Position numbers and translations under genes: made by a program. A model generated the notes under the pieces. That model made no database searches and was not told the origin of the DNA. It worked only from the letters and a program-made list of their open reading frames with translations. This document shows positions 18,634 to 28,681 of a stretch of 64,000 nt of DNA, piece by piece (the first letter of the stretch is position 1; each line of letters opens with the position of its first letter). The stretch is from Nissabacter sp. SGAir0207 (lineage in GTDB: Bacteria; Pseudomonadota; Gammaproteobacteria; Enterobacterales; Enterobacteriaceae): NCBI RefSeq assembly GCF_005491205.1, contig NZ_CP028035.1:2728001-2792000 (forward strand). Reading direction: 5' to 3'.

Positions 18634-18660
18634 GGGGCGCCGGTCAGTAGCAGGCGCCCC
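18634..18660 (+). terminator. Putative terminator of the nagBACD operon
   Basis: GGGGCGCC / GGCGCCCC stem with an 11-base loop six bases past nagD. The T-run is poor, so termination may be partial. Confidence 0.5.
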
Positions 18661-18917
18661 GCTCCTATGCACTTTTCCCCTTTTGCCGCGCCTGCCGTAA
18701 AAATTGAACAATCCCTAATTTATCCCCCATTAAATTGCAGATCCGCTAAGAATGTTCAGGGGTCAATGAACTATTTTACCCCTCAACGCTAAATCGCTTG
18801 CATCATCTGCAGGTTTTGGCGCATGTTCTTAATCAGACAAGCAGCCGGGGATTTCTTAGCCAGACGCTGCCTACATCACATCATTACCGCTTTGGAAAGG
18901 TCGTTAGGAGAAGTTAT

Positions 18918-20579
18918 ATGTGTTCTATTTTTGGTGTGCTCGATATCAAAACTGATGCTTCTGAACTGCGCAAAAAAGCGCTGGAGCTCTCCCGCCTGAT
19001 GCGTCACCGTGGGCCGGACTGGTCTGGGGTCTTCGCGGGTGACAAGGCCATTCTGGCCCACGAGCGTCTTTCCATCGTCGACGTCAACACTGGCGCACAA
19101 CCTCTCTACAACCCTGCCCACACCCATGTGCTGGCGGTGAACGGCGAAATCTACAACCATCAGGCGCTGCGTCAGGAGTTGGGCGACCGTTACGCCTTCC
19201 AGACCGGTTCCGACTGCGAAGTGATCCTGGCGCTCTATCAAGAGAAAGGCCCGGAGTTTCTGGACGAGTTGCAGGGGATGTTTGCCTTCATCCTTTATGA
19301 CACCGAGCGCGATGCCTACCTGATTGGCCGCGACCACCTCGGCATCATCCCGCTCTATATGGGCCACGATGAGCACGGCAACCTGTTTGTCGCCTCTGAG
19401 ATGAAGTCGCTGGTGCCGGTGTGCAAAACCATCAAAGAGTTCCCGGCCGGCAGCTACCTGTGGAGCCAGGATGGCACCGTGCGTGAGTATTATCGCCGCG
19501 ACTGGTTTGACTATGAGAACGTGAAAGATAACGTCACTGACGCTGCTGCCCTGCGCACCGCGCTGGAAGAGTCCGTGAAAAGCCACCTGATGACTGACGT
19601 GCCTTATGGCGTGCTGCTCTCTGGCGGTCTGGACTCCTCGATTATTTCGGCGATCACCAAGAAATATGCGGGTCACCGCGTCGAGGATGACAGCCGCAGC
19701 GAAGCCTGGTGGCCGCAACTGCACTCCTTTGCCGTCGGTCTGGAGGGTTCGCCCGACCTGCGCGCCGCGCAAGAGGTGGCTAACCATCTGGGCACCGTGC
19801 ACCATGAGATCCACTTCACAGTGCAAGAGGGCCTCGACGCCATCCGTGACGTGATCTACCACATCGAAACCTATGACGTGACCACCATCCGCGCCTCCAC
19901 GCCGATGTATCTGATGTCACGCAAGATCAAGGCGATGGGCATCAAGATGGTGCTCTCTGGCGAAGGGGCGGACGAAGTGTTTGGCGGCTACCTCTACTTC
20001 CACAAAGCGCCGAATGCCAAAGAGTTCCACGAAGAGACCGTGCGCAAGCTGCTGGCGTTGCATATGTATGACTGCGCCCGCGCCAACAAGGCGATGGCTG
20101 CCTGGGGCGTGGAAGCGCGCGTACCCTTCCTGGACAAGAAGTTCCTGGACGTGGCGATGCGCATCAACCCGCAGGACAAAATGTGCGGCAACGGCAAGAT
20201 GGAGAAGCACATCCTGCGTGAGTGCTTTGAATCCTACTTGCCGGAGAGCGTGGCGTGGCGCCAGAAAGAGCAATTCTCTGACGGCGTGGGCTACAGCTGG
20301 ATCGACACCCTGAAAGAGGTGGCGGCACAACAGATCACTGACCAGCAGCTGGAGACGGCACACTTCCGCTTCCCGTACAACACCCCGTCCTCAAAAGAGG
20401 GTTACCTCTACCGGACGATCTTTGAAGAGCTGTTCCCGGTGCCGAGCGCAGCCGAGTGCGTACCGGGCGGCCCGTCGGTGGCCTGCTCCTCCGCCAAGGC
20501 CATTGAGTGGGATGAATCGTTCAAAAAGATGGATGACCCGTCTGGCCGCGCAGTGGGCGTACACCAGTCCGCCTACTAG
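18918..20579 (+). CDS. asnB: Asparagine synthetase B (glutamine-hydrolysing)
   Basis: Makes asparagine from aspartate, glutamine and ATP. The 553-residue protein begins MCSIFGVLD, with Cys2 (Cys1 after Met removal) as the glutaminase nucleophile, and has RHRGPDWSG, then the synthetase domain with the pyrophosphate loop LLSGGLDSSIISA (about 230) and SGEGADEVFGGYLYF (about 345). The start was placed at the ATG after TAGGAGAAGTT; the frame is open 40 codons upstream, but Cys2 must be N-terminal for catalysis. It has its own terminator and precedes the tRNA operon as in E. coli. Confidence 0.97.
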   Translation: MCSIFGVLDIKTDASELRKKALELSRLMRHRGPDWSGVFAGDKAILAHERLSIVDVNTGAQPLYNPAHTHVLAVNGEIYNHQALRQELGDRYAFQTGSDCEVILALYQEKGPEFLDELQGMFAFILYDTERDAYLIGRDHLGIIPLYMGHDEHGNLFVASEMKSLVPVCKTIKEFPAGSYLWSQDGTVREYYRRDWFDYENVKDNVTDAAALRTALEESVKSHLMTDVPYGVLLSGGLDSSIISAITKKYAGHRVEDDSRSEAWWPQLHSFAVGLEGSPDLRAAQEVANHLGTVHHEIHFTVQEGLDAIRDVIYHIETYDVTTIRASTPMYLMSRKIKAMGIKMVLSGEGADEVFGGYLYFHKAPNAKEFHEETVRKLLALHMYDCARANKAMAAWGVEARVPFLDKKFLDVAMRINPQDKMCGNGKMEKHILRECFESYLPESVAWRQKEQFSDGVGYSWIDTLKEVAAQQITDQQLETAHFRFPYNTPSSKEGYLYRTIFEELFPVPSAAECVPGGPSVACSSAKAIEWDESFKKMDDPSGRAVGVHQSAY

Positions 20580-20598
20580 TCATCTCCTGTTTTTCCAT

Positions 20599-20624
20599 AA
20601 CGGGCCTCTATGGCCCGTTTTTTT
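20599..20624 (+). terminator. Rho-independent terminator of asnB
   Basis: AACGGGCC / GGCCCGTT stem, five-base loop (TCTAT), followed by a T-run. Confidence 0.9.
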
Positions 20625-20729
20625 ATGCCCCAATTGCGTGATAAATGACACTTTTTGACGAATTTGTCAGCATACTGTACACAAGCCAGACAAACAGCAT
20701 CAGGATGCGATTTTTCGGGAAAAAACTTG

Positions 20730-20758
20730 TTGACGCAATTCGGTCATATACGCATAAT
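20730..20758 (+). promoter_or_regulatory. Promoter of the tRNA operon
   Basis: TTGACG, a 17-base spacer and CATAAT, followed by a GC-rich discriminator (GCGCCCCGC), the arrangement typical of stringently controlled stable-RNA promoters. It lies about 40 bases before the first tRNA. Confidence 0.85.
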
Positions 20759-20797
20759 GCGCCCCGCAACGCCGATGAAGGTAACGCGAAAAAAGAT

Positions 20798-20874
20798 GGC
20801 TACGTAGCTCAGCTGGTTAGAGCACAGCACTCATAATGCTGGGGTCACAGGTTCGAATCCCGTCGTAGCCACCA
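20798..20874 (+). tRNA. metT: tRNA-Met(CAU), elongator
   Basis: 77 bases with encoded CCA; acceptor GGCTACG pairs with CGTAGCC. Anticodon CAT at 20832-20834. First gene of an operon ordered Met-Leu-Gln-Gln-Met-Gln, corresponding to E. coli metT-leuW-glnU-glnW-metU-glnV. Confidence 0.97.
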
Positions 20875-20884
20875 TCTTTTTGTT

Positions 20885-20969
20885 GCGGGAGTGGCGAAAT
20901 TGGTAGACGCACCAGATTTAGGTTCTGGCGCCGCAAGGTGTGCGAGTTCAAGTCTCGCCTCCCGCACCA
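20885..20969 (+). tRNA. leuW: tRNA-Leu(UAG)
   Basis: 85 bases with a long variable arm and encoded CCA; acceptor GCGGGAG pairs with CTCCCGC. Anticodon TAG at 20919-20921. It reads CUN codons. Confidence 0.97.
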
Positions 20970-20993
20970 TTTCTCTTCACGTTGTTGTACGGA

Positions 20994-21068
20994 TGGGGTA
21001 TCGCCAAGCGGTAAGGCACCGGTTTTTGATACCGGCATTCCCTGGTTCGAATCCAGGTACCCCAGCCA
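20994..21068 (+). tRNA. glnU: tRNA-Gln(UUG), copy 1
   Basis: 75 bases with encoded CCA; acceptor TGGGGTA pairs with TACCCCA. Anticodon TTG at 21026-21028. Confidence 0.97.
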
Positions 21069-21110
21069 TCTTCTTCGGAAGAATGCAGTATTTTTGTTGT
21101 TGACTCCAGT

Positions 21111-21185
21111 TGGGGTATCGCCAAGCGGTAAGGCACCGGTTTTTGATACCGGCATTCCCTGGTTCGAATCCAGGTACCCCAGCCA
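21111..21185 (+). tRNA. glnW: tRNA-Gln(UUG), copy 2
   Basis: Identical over 75 bases to the preceding tRNA-Gln(UUG), 117 bases downstream, while the spacer differs. Anticodon TTG at 21143-21145. Confidence 0.97.
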
Positions 21186-21258
21186 AACAACAAAGAGTTG
21201 CAATTAAGACGTTGATATGTAATATATATAGCAGCGCAAGCACACAGAAGTACAATTT

Positions 21259-21335
21259 GGCTACGTAGCTCAGCTGGTTAGAGCACAGCACTCATAATGC
21301 TGGGGTCACAGGTTCGATTCCCGTCGTAGCCACCA
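21259..21335 (+). tRNA. metU: tRNA-Met(CAU), elongator, second copy
   Basis: 77 bases with encoded CCA, one base different from the first tRNA-Met (T loop GTTCGATT instead of GTTCGAAT). Anticodon CAT at 21293-21295. Confidence 0.97.
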
Positions 21336-21341
21336 ATTTAT

Positions 21342-21416
21342 TGGGGTATCGCCAAGCGGTAAGGCACCGGATTCTGATTCCGGCATTCCCAGGTTCGAAT
21401 CCTGGTACCCCAGCCA
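21342..21416 (+). tRNA. glnV: tRNA-Gln(CUG)
   Basis: 75 bases with encoded CCA. Anticodon CTG at 21374-21376. Last tRNA of the operon; E. coli has a second identical gene (glnX) that is absent here. Confidence 0.97.
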
Positions 21417-21422
21417 AAAAAC

Positions 21423-21455
21423 AAAAAGCTCGCTTCGGCGGGCTTTTTGCTTTTC
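21423..21455 (+). terminator. Rho-independent terminator of the tRNA operon
   Basis: AAAAAGCTCGC-TTCG-GCGGGCTTTTT hairpin with a stable TTCG tetraloop and one G-U pair, followed by GCTTTTC. It also faces the end of ubiF. Confidence 0.85.
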
Positions 21456-21502
21456 TGCGTTCAGAGCAGATAAAAAGGCCGGGACACTGCCCGGCCCTGC
21501 CC

Positions 21503-22684
21503 TTACAGCCCCAGCGCGTAGCGTAATGCCCGCTCCTTTAGCCGTCCGCCCCGCTGCGCCAGCATCAACGCCGCATTGCGCACCATGCGCACCGGTGCCA
21601 GATCGTTGCTAAACGCGGTGTAGAAGAGATCCATGCCGCTCTGCATCATCAGGTTATCCAGCTTGCGGCGCTGCTGGTAACGCCCCAGCACCTCCGCACC
21701 CGCCCATGATTCACCACGTTCACGGGCAGTCGCCAGCACATCGATCAGCGCCTCCACGTCGCGGTAGCCAAGGTTAACGCCCTGCCCCGCCAATGGATTG
21801 ATGGTGTGGGCCGCATCGCCCACCAACGCCAGACCTGGCTGCACATAGTTATGGGCATGGCGGCGCGTCAATGGAAAGGCACCGGCGGCCAGCGCGGTCA
21901 CCTTGCCGACGCGGGCCGGGAAGGCCTGCTCAATCTCGCGGCTCAATTGCGCCATCGGCAAGGATTGCAGGTAGCGGATGCGCGCTGGGCTGTCATACCA
22001 CACCAGCGACGCATAACGGCCACACAGCGGCAGGAAGGCGCGCGGGCCGCTGGGAAAGAACTGTTGCCAGGTGGCATCCTGATCTGGCTGTTCGGTTTCA
22101 ACACTGATCAGCATACAGGCGTGGCGATACTGCCAGCCATTGACGCCAATGCCCGCCAGCTGCCGCACCTGCGACTGCGCGCCATCCGCACCTATCACCA
22201 GCCGTGCCGAAATCACCTGCCCATCGGCCAGCGTCAACGCCCAGCCATCCGCCTCACGCGCCATCCCCTGCAAAGAGGCCGGGCAGTGCAGGCTGATGCG
22301 GGGCTGTTGCTGCGCCCGCTGCCAGAGCGCGCGTTGCAGCACCGGGTTCTCCACCATATACCCCAGCTCCGGCAGGCCGAGCGCCGCCGCGTCAAACACC
22401 ACCTCTGAGCCGGGCATCTCCCAGGTCTCCAGCCGGCGATAGGGCGCGCAGCGCATCTGCTTCACCGCCTGCCAGGCACCCAGCTGGTCGAGCAACCTGA
22501 CCGAGGCGCTCCCCAGCGCTGAAATGCGCAGGTCAGGCGCGCTTTGCGGATCGAACTCCGCCGGGGCGGCATGTTCCAGCAGGGCGACGCGGAACCCCTG
22601 CTCAGCCAGCCCCAGCGCGGCTGCCGCGCCAACCATGCCGCCGCCCACCACCGCAATGTCTGACTGATTCTCTGAACTCTTCAT
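21503..22684 (-). CDS. ubiF: 3-demethoxyubiquinol 3-hydroxylase UbiF
   Basis: FAD monooxygenase that adds the last hydroxyl in ubiquinone synthesis. The 393-residue protein (E. coli 391) has the dinucleotide motif IAVVGGGMVGAAAALGLAEQ (about 10-29), the mid-domain RLVIGADGAQSQVR (about 165), and the second FAD motif LALVGDAAHTINPLAGQGVN (about 285-305). The start MKSSENQSD matches the family; the frame is open 63 codons further up but that would run into the miaB start region. Divergent from miaB as in E. coli. Confidence 0.96.
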   Translation of the reverse strand: MKSSENQSDIAVVGGGMVGAAAALGLAEQGFRVALLEHAAPAEFDPQSAPDLRISALGSASVRLLDQLGAWQAVKQMRCAPYRRLETWEMPGSEVVFDAAALGLPELGYMVENPVLQRALWQRAQQQPRISLHCPASLQGMAREADGWALTLADGQVISARLVIGADGAQSQVRQLAGIGVNGWQYRHACMLISVETEQPDQDATWQQFFPSGPRAFLPLCGRYASLVWYDSPARIRYLQSLPMAQLSREIEQAFPARVGKVTALAAGAFPLTRRHAHNYVQPGLALVGDAAHTINPLAGQGVNLGYRDVEALIDVLATARERGESWAGAEVLGRYQQRRKLDNLMMQSGMDLFYTAFSNDLAPVRMVRNAALMLAQRGGRLKERALRYALGL

Positions 22685-22865
22685 AATGGCTAGATACCAA
22701 ATTGTGATGACAACATCAGGAAGTGTACCGGATTTTTCTGCCTGCAACAGGCACACCCCGGTTTTCCCACACTGGTCACCACCGCGGTGAGCGATTAGAA
22801 TAGCAGCCCTGCAACCCAAGCTTACCCGAGAAGCTTTCTCTTCCGCATTGAGTAATGGCACGTCA

Positions 22866-24290
22866 ATGACCAAAAAACTGCATATTAAAACCTGGGGCTG
22901 TCAGATGAACGAGTACGATTCATCGAAGATGGCTGACCTGTTAGCCAGCACTCATGGTTATGAGCTGACAGAGAACGCAGAGGACGCCGATCTTCTGCTG
23001 CTCAATACCTGTTCGATCCGTGAAAAGGCGCAGGAAAAAGTGTTTGCTCTGCTGGGCCGCTGGCGGCAGCTGAAAGAGGCGAAGCCGGGGCTGGTGATTG
23101 GCGTCGGCGGCTGCGTGGCCTCCCAAGAGGGCAAATTCCTGCGCCAGCGCGCGCCCTGCGTGGACATCGTGTTCGGGCCTCAAACCCTGCACCGCCTGCC
23201 GGAGATGATCAACCATGTGCAGGGCACCCGCAGCCCGATCGTGGACATCAGCTTCCCGGAGATTGAGAAGTTTGACCGCCTGCCGGAGCCGCGCGCCGAC
23301 GGCCCGACTGCCTTTGTCTCCATCATGGAGGGCTGCAACAAGTATTGCAGCTTCTGCGTGGTGCCCTACACCCGTGGTGAAGAGGTGAGCCGCCCGAGCG
23401 ATGACATCCTGTTTGAGATTGCCCAACTGGCGGCGCAGGGTGTGCGTGAGGTCAACCTGCTGGGGCAGAACGTCAATGCCTATCGCGGCCTGAATTTCGA
23501 TGGCTCCCTCTGCACCTTTGCCGACCTGTTGCGGCTGGTGGCGGCGATTGATGGCATTGACCGCCTGCGCTTCACCACCAGCCACCCGATTGAGTTCACC
23601 GACGACATCATTGATGTCTACCGTGACACGCCGGAGCTGGTGAGCTTCTTGCACCTGCCGGTGCAGAGCGGCTCTGACCGGGTGCTGACCATGATGAAGC
23701 GCGCCCACACCGCGCTGGAGTACAAGGCCACCATTCGCAAGCTGCGTCAGGCGCGCCCGGACATCCACATCAGTTCTGACTTTATCGTCGGCTTCCCCGG
23801 CGAGACGCAGGCAGACTTTGAGCAGACCATGAAGCTGATTGCCGAGATCAATTTCGATGTGAGCTACAGCTTCATCTACTCCGCGCGCCCCGGCACACCG
23901 GCGGCGGACATGGTGGATGACGTCAGCGAGGAGGAGAAGAAGCAGCGCCTGCATATTCTTCAGGATCGCATCAACCAGCACGTGATGCAGTTCAGCCGCC
24001 AGATGGTTGGCACCGTCCAGCGTATTTTGGTGGAGGGGCCGTCACGCAAGAGCCTGATGGAGCTGACGGGCCGCACCGAAAACAACCGCGTGGTCAACTT
24101 TGAGGGCACGCCAGACATGATTGGCAAGTTCGTGGACGTGGAGATTGTGGATGTCTATGCCAACTCCCTGCGCGGCGTGGTGGTGCTCACGGAGGAGCAG
24201 ATGAACCTGCGCATCCATGAGTCCCCCTCCTCGGTCATTGCCCGTACCCGTAAAGAGAGCGAGCTGGGCGTCGGCCTCCACCAGCCATAA
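22866..24290 (+). CDS. miaB: tRNA-2-methylthio-N6-dimethylallyladenosine synthase
   Basis: Radical-SAM methylthiotransferase acting on i6A37 of tRNAs reading UNN codons. The 474 residues equal E. coli MiaB. The UPF0004 domain has three cluster Cys ([25 protein letters not shown]), the radical-SAM motif is [12 protein letters not shown] (about 157), and a TRAM domain (about 378-441) ends the core. I took the ATG giving [11 protein letters not shown] rather than a TTG six codons upstream. Confidence 0.97.
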   Translation: MTKKLHIKTWGCQMNEYDSSKMADLLASTHGYELTENAEDADLLLLNTCSIREKAQEKVFALLGRWRQLKEAKPGLVIGVGGCVASQEGKFLRQRAPCVDIVFGPQTLHRLPEMINHVQGTRSPIVDISFPEIEKFDRLPEPRADGPTAFVSIMEGCNKYCSFCVVPYTRGEEVSRPSDDILFEIAQLAAQGVREVNLLGQNVNAYRGLNFDGSLCTFADLLRLVAAIDGIDRLRFTTSHPIEFTDDIIDVYRDTPELVSFLHLPVQSGSDRVLTMMKRAHTALEYKATIRKLRQARPDIHISSDFIVGFPGETQADFEQTMKLIAEINFDVSYSFIYSARPGTPAADMVDDVSEEEKKQRLHILQDRINQHVMQFSRQMVGTVQRILVEGPSRKSLMELTGRTENNRVVNFEGTPDMIGKFVDVEIVDVYANSLRGVVVLTEEQMNLRIHESPSSVIARTRKESELGVGLHQP

Positions 24291-24299
24291 CGCCTCCCC

Positions 24300-24322
24300 A
24301 GAGGGCGCCCGGTGCGCCCTCT
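24300..24322 (+). terminator. Putative terminator after miaB
   Basis: AGAGGGCGC / GCGCCCTCT stem nine bases past miaB, followed by a C/T run rather than a true T-run. Confidence 0.45.
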
Positions 24323-24545
24323 CCTTCCCCTGCCCGGCTGGAACCCGCCTCGCGGGCGCAGGAAACTTCTTGCAGCCAACCATTTATTTTTTCGATTTAA
24401 CCCTCATATTCATACTCCAGGCGCTCTGCTCCCTTGCCAGAAAGAGGAAGAAGGGGAAAATGGCATGTATGATTACCCTATGCCGGAACTCCGGCAGAGT
24501 GCACTTTTCTCTATCAACAGGCCCTATGTGACCCAGAGGAACAGC

Positions 24546-25628
24546 TTGAACGTCGAGACACAAGAAATCCTGCTAGAACCCGCCGACAACCAGCGCTTAC
24601 TGAGCCTGTGCGGGCCGTTTGATGACAATATCAAACACCTTGAACGCCGGTTGGGTATCGAGATTAACCACCGTGACAACCAGTTCAAACTGGTCGGCAA
24701 AAGCCTGATCGTCAATGCCGCCATCGACATTTTGCGCCATCTCTACGTGGAGACGGCGCCGGTTCGCGGTGAGATCAAAGATATCGACCCGGAACAGATT
24801 CACCTGGCGATTAAAGAGAGCCGCGTGCTGGAGCAGAGCGCGGAGAGCGTGCCTGACTACGGCAAGGCCGTGACCATCCGCACCAAGCGTGGGGTGGTGA
24901 AGCCGCGTACGCCCAATCAGGCGCAATATGTCGCCAACATCCTGGACCATGACATCACCTTCGGCATCGGCCCGGCCGGTACCGGGAAGACCTACCTGGC
25001 GGTGGCCGCGGCGGTGGACGCGTTGGAGCGTCAGGAAGTGCGCCGCATCCTGCTGACCCGCCCGGCGGTAGAGGCCGGTGAGAAGCTGGGCTTCCTGCCC
25101 GGCGACCTCAGCCAGAAAGTAGACCCCTACCTGCGCCCGCTGTATGACGCGCTGTTTGAGATGCTCGGCTTCGAGCGGGTTGAAAAACTGATTGAGCGCA
25201 ACGTGATTGAGGTGGCACCGCTTGCCTACATGCGTGGCCGCACGCTGAATGATGCCTTTATCATCCTCGATGAGAGCCAGAACACCACCATCGAACAGAT
25301 GAAGATGTTCCTGACGCGCATTGGCTTCAACTCCAAGGCAGTGATCACCGGCGACGTCACGCAGATTGACTTGCCGCGCAACCAGAAATCGGGCCTGCGC
25401 CACGCCATTGAGGTGCTGGCCAACGTGGAAGAGATCAGTTTCAACTTCTTCCACAGCGAGGACGTGGTACGCCACCCGGTGGTGGCCCGCGTGGTCATCG
25501 CCTATGAGGCGTGGGAAGCCGAGGATCAAAAGCGCAGAGATGCCCAAGCGGAGCAGCGCCGACGTGAGACGCAAGCCTATGCCCAACAGCAGGCTGCCTC
25601 CGCCGTGCCGCCGCAGGAGGCCCCATGA
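24546..25628 (+). CDS. ybeZ: PhoH-like ATPase YbeZ
   Basis: Cytoplasmic NTPase of the PhoH family, partner of the RNase YbeY in rRNA maturation and ribosome quality control. The Walker A motif [11 protein letters not shown] is near residue 140 and Walker B is AFIILDESQ near 236. The 360-residue frame begins with a TTG ([14 protein letters not shown]), matching E. coli MNIDTREITLEPADN, and AGAGGA sits five bases before it. An in-frame ATG at 24465 with a GGGGA site would add 27 residues and cannot be excluded. Overlaps ybeY by four bases. Confidence 0.94.
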   Translation: MNVETQEILLEPADNQRLLSLCGPFDDNIKHLERRLGIEINHRDNQFKLVGKSLIVNAAIDILRHLYVETAPVRGEIKDIDPEQIHLAIKESRVLEQSAESVPDYGKAVTIRTKRGVVKPRTPNQAQYVANILDHDITFGIGPAGTGKTYLAVAAAVDALERQEVRRILLTRPAVEAGEKLGFLPGDLSQKVDPYLRPLYDALFEMLGFERVEKLIERNVIEVAPLAYMRGRTLNDAFIILDESQNTTIEQMKMFLTRIGFNSKAVITGDVTQIDLPRNQKSGLRHAIEVLANVEEISFNFFHSEDVVRHPVVARVVIAYEAWEAEDQKRRDAQAEQRRRETQAYAQQQAASAVPPQEAP

Positions 25629-26098
25629 GCAACGTGATTCTTGATCTGCAAATTGCGTGTGAAGAGACGGCCGGCCTGCCAGCCGAGGCTGATTTCCAGC
25701 GCTGGCTTGATACCGTTTTGCCGCAGTTCCAGGAGGAGTCCGAAGTGACCATCCGTCTGGTGGATGAGGCGGAGAGCCATGAGCTGAACCTCACCTACCG
25801 TGGCAAGGACAAGCCGACCAACGTGCTCTCCTTCCCGTTCGAAGCCCCGCCGGGCATCGAGATGCCGCTGCTTGGCGACCTGATCATCTGCCGTCAGGTG
25901 GTGGAGCAGGAAGCCAAGGAGCAGGAGAAGGCGTTGGAGGCCCACTGGGCACATATGGTTGTCCACGGCACGCTGCATCTGCTAGGGTACGATCATATTG
26001 TTGACGAAGAGGCCGAAGAGATGGAATCTTTGGAGACAGAGATCATGCAAGGGATGGGTTACCCTGACCCCTACCTGTCTGAAAAAGACGATGCCTGA
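25625..26098 (+). CDS. ybeY: Endoribonuclease YbeY
   Basis: Metal-dependent single-strand endoribonuclease for 16S rRNA 3' maturation. The zinc motif [11 protein letters not shown] (about residues 114-124) is intact, and [10 protein letters not shown] marks the conserved core. 157 residues against 155 in E. coli. Its ATG overlaps the ybeZ stop (ATGA), implying translational coupling. Confidence 0.96.
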   Translation: MSNVILDLQIACEETAGLPAEADFQRWLDTVLPQFQEESEVTIRLVDEAESHELNLTYRGKDKPTNVLSFPFEAPPGIEMPLLGDLIICRQVVEQEAKEQEKALEAHWAHMVVHGTLHLLGYDHIVDEEAEEMESLETEIMQGMGYPDPYLSEKDDA

Positions 26099-26113
26099 CG
26101 TGAACTGATGACG

Positions 26114-26164
26114 CGCGGCGTTTTTCGTGCCCGATCCGGCCGGAAACCGGCGACAAACGCCGCG
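26114..26164 (+). repeat. Inverted repeat between ybeY and ybeX
   Basis: Perfect 10-bp arms CGCGGCGTTT and AAACGCCGCG separated by 31 bases that can form a second small stem (CCGG/CCGG). No T-run follows; it probably shapes differential expression within the operon. Confidence 0.5.
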
Positions 26165-26219
26165 ATTTCACTAATAATAATTTTTTCCTCCCAACTCGAG
26201 TAATATTAACCAGACCGCC

Positions 26220-27104
26220 ATGAGCGACGACCATTCACAGAGCAGTGACAGCCCCAGTCCCAAGAAGGGCTTCTTTTCCCTTATCCTCAACCAACTGTTT
26301 CACGGTGAGCCAAAAAACCGTGGCGACCTGGTCGAGCTAATCCGCGATTCCGAGCAGAATGACCTGATTGACCCCGATACCCGCGATATGCTGGAAGGGG
26401 TGATGGACATTGCTGACCAACGCGTACGCGACATCATGATCCCCCGCTCCCAGATGGTGACCCTGAAGCGCAACCAGCCGCTGGAGGAGTGTCTGGACGT
26501 GATCATTGAGTCCGCCCACTCCCGCTTCCCGGTGATCAGCGAAGACAAGGATCATATCGAAGGCATCCTGATGGCCAAGGATCTGCTGCCCTTCATGCGC
26601 ACCGAATCCGAACCGTTCAGCATCGACAAGGTGCTGCGCCCGGCGGTGGTGGTGCCAGAGAGCAAGCGCGTTGACCGGATGCTGAAGGAGTTCCGCTCCC
26701 AGCGCTACCATATGGCGATCGTGATCGATGAGTTCGGCGGCGTCTCGGGTCTGGTGACCATTGAGGACATCCTGGAGCTGATCGTGGGTGAGATTGAGGA
26801 TGAGTATGACGATGAAGAGGATCGTGACATCCGCCAGCTCAGCCGCCACACCTACACCGTGCGCGCGCTGACGCCGATTGAGGATTTCAACGAGGTCTTC
26901 AACACCCAGTTCAGTGATGAAGAGGTCGATACCATCGGCGGCCTGGTGATGCAGGGCTTCGGCCACCTGCCAGCCCGTGGCGAAACCATTGAGATTGATG
27001 GTTACGTATTTAAAGTTGCGATGGCGGATAGCCGACGTATCATCCAGGTTCACGTCAAGATCCCGGATGACGCACCGCAACCAAAATTGGAAATGGAAGA
27101 ATAA
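26220..27104 (+). CDS. ybeX: CorC/YbeX CBS-domain protein
   Basis: Cytoplasmic protein of 294 residues (E. coli 292) with two CBS domains (about 70-195: [13 protein letters not shown] and [17 protein letters not shown]) and a C-terminal CorC/HlyC transporter-associated domain (about 205-285, [11 protein letters not shown] onward). It lacks the membrane DUF21 part. Linked to magnesium/cobalt efflux in Salmonella and to ribosome metabolism in E. coli; the molecular role is uncertain. Third gene of ybeZYX-lnt. Confidence 0.95.
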   Translation: MSDDHSQSSDSPSPKKGFFSLILNQLFHGEPKNRGDLVELIRDSEQNDLIDPDTRDMLEGVMDIADQRVRDIMIPRSQMVTLKRNQPLEECLDVIIESAHSRFPVISEDKDHIEGILMAKDLLPFMRTESEPFSIDKVLRPAVVVPESKRVDRMLKEFRSQRYHMAIVIDEFGGVSGLVTIEDILELIVGEIEDEYDDEEDRDIRQLSRHTYTVRALTPIEDFNEVFNTQFSDEEVDTIGGLVMQGFGHLPARGETIEIDGYVFKVAMADSRRIIQVHVKIPDDAPQPKLEMEE

Positions 27105-27112
27105 CGTAATCC

Positions 27113-28648
27113 ATGTCTCTTGCCCTATTACAACGCCAGCGGATACGCCTCCCGCTGGCGCTCTTATTTGGTGCCTGCGGCACCCTGGCGTTCTCCCCCT
27201 ATGATTTCTGGCCTGCGGCGATTATTGCGCTCTGTGGCCTGCAAGGGCTGACCCTCAACCGCTCCGCCAGCCAGTCCGCTTGGATCGGCTTCTTCTGGGG
27301 ACTGGGACTGTTTGGCAGTGGCGTCAACTGGGTCTATGTCAGCATTGCCCAGTTTGGCGGTATGCCAATGCCGATCAACCTGTTCCTGGTGGTGCTGCTG
27401 GCCGCCTACCTGTCGCTCTATACCATGCTGTTCGCTGGCGTGCTGGCGCGCCTCTGGCCGCGCCTGACGCTGTGGCGCGTGGCGCTGGCGGCACCGGCAT
27501 TGTGGCAGGTGACGGAGTTCCTGCGCGGCTGGGTACTGACCGGCTTCCCGTGGCTGCAATTTGGCTACAGCCAGATTGATGGCCCGCTAAAAGGCATTGC
27601 CCCGGTGCTGGGCGTCGAGACCATCACCTTTATCCTGATGTCCCTCAGCGGCCTGCTGGTCTATGCCCTCTGCCGTCAACAGGTGGTGCCAGCGGTGGTG
27701 GCGCTGGCGATGCTGCTGCTCCCCTGGCCGCTGCGCCAGATCAGCTGGTTTACGCCGCAGCCGGAAAAGGCCGTCAATGTGGCGATGGTGCAGGGCAATA
27801 TTCCACAGTCGATGAAGTGGGACCCGAAAGTGCTGCGCGCCACCCTCGAAACCTATCTGGACGCCAGCCGCCCCTACGCTGGCCGTGCGCCGCTGATTAT
27901 CTGGCCAGAGTCCGCCATCCCGGACATTGAGAGCGACCAGCAACCTTTCCTGACGATGATGGATGATCTGATGCGCGCCCACCACAGCAGCCTGATCACC
28001 GGTATTGTGGATGCGCGCCGTACAGCGCAGGGCTACGCCTACTACAACAGCGTGATTGCGCTGGGCGAGCCAACGCCCTACCGCTACCCGAGCGCTGACC
28101 GCTACAACAAGCACCATCTGGTGCCGTTTGGCGAGTTTGTGCCGCTGGAGAGCCTGTTGCGCCCGCTGGCCCCCTTCTTTGACCTGCCGATGTCCTCATT
28201 CAGCCGGGGCGGCTATGTGCAGCCCCAGCTCCATGCGGCTGGCTTCAACCTGACGGCGGCCATCTGCTATGAGATTATCTTGGGCGAACAGGTGCGAGCG
28301 AATTTCCGACCAGACACCGACTTCCTGCTGACCATCTCCAATGACGCCTGGTTCGGTCACTCGATTGGCCCGTGGCAGCACTTCCAGATGGCGCGGATGC
28401 GCGCCGTCGAGCTGGGCCGCCCGCTGCTGCGCAGCACCAACAATGGCGTGACCGCCGCCGTGGATGCCCACGGCGAAGTGATCAAGATGTTGCCGCAGTT
28501 CACCCGCCAGGTGCTGGAAGTGCAGGTGACCCCCACTACCGGCCTGACCCCCTATGCGCGCATGGGCGATCTGCCCCTGTGGCTCTTGACCCTGCTGGCC
28601 GGGGTGGCGTCGCTGTACGCCACCTTGCGCCGTCCGCGTGCATCCTGA
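27113..28648 (+). CDS. lnt: Apolipoprotein N-acyltransferase
   Basis: Inner-membrane enzyme that adds the third acyl chain to lipoproteins. The N-terminal half (to about residue 195) has several membrane helices. The periplasmic nitrilase-like domain carries the triad Glu in [10 protein letters not shown], Lys in [16 protein letters not shown], and Cys in AAICYEII. A terminal helix follows ([16 protein letters not shown]). 511 residues against 512 in E. coli. It starts eight bases after ybeX. RlpA and LptE in this window are among its expected substrates. Confidence 0.97.
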   Translation: MSLALLQRQRIRLPLALLFGACGTLAFSPYDFWPAAIIALCGLQGLTLNRSASQSAWIGFFWGLGLFGSGVNWVYVSIAQFGGMPMPINLFLVVLLAAYLSLYTMLFAGVLARLWPRLTLWRVALAAPALWQVTEFLRGWVLTGFPWLQFGYSQIDGPLKGIAPVLGVETITFILMSLSGLLVYALCRQQVVPAVVALAMLLLPWPLRQISWFTPQPEKAVNVAMVQGNIPQSMKWDPKVLRATLETYLDASRPYAGRAPLIIWPESAIPDIESDQQPFLTMMDDLMRAHHSSLITGIVDARRTAQGYAYYNSVIALGEPTPYRYPSADRYNKHHLVPFGEFVPLESLLRPLAPFFDLPMSSFSRGGYVQPQLHAAGFNLTAAICYEIILGEQVRANFRPDTDFLLTISNDAWFGHSIGPWQHFQMARMRAVELGRPLLRSTNNGVTAAVDAHGEVIKMLPQFTRQVLEVQVTPTTGLTPYARMGDLPLWLLTLLAGVASLYATLRRPRAS

Positions 28649-28655
28649 TGCCCCC

Positions 28656-28681
28656 TGCCGGGGAGCCCTCCCCGGCATTTT
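28656..28681 (+). terminator. Rho-independent terminator after lnt
   Basis: TGCCGGGGA / TCCCCGGCA stem with a four-base loop, then TTTTCTTCCC, directly after the lnt stop. Confidence 0.8.

Noticed and set aside
20798..21416. Direct repeats suggesting a mobile element
   Set aside because: They are duplicated tRNA-Met and tRNA-Gln genes in a known operon.
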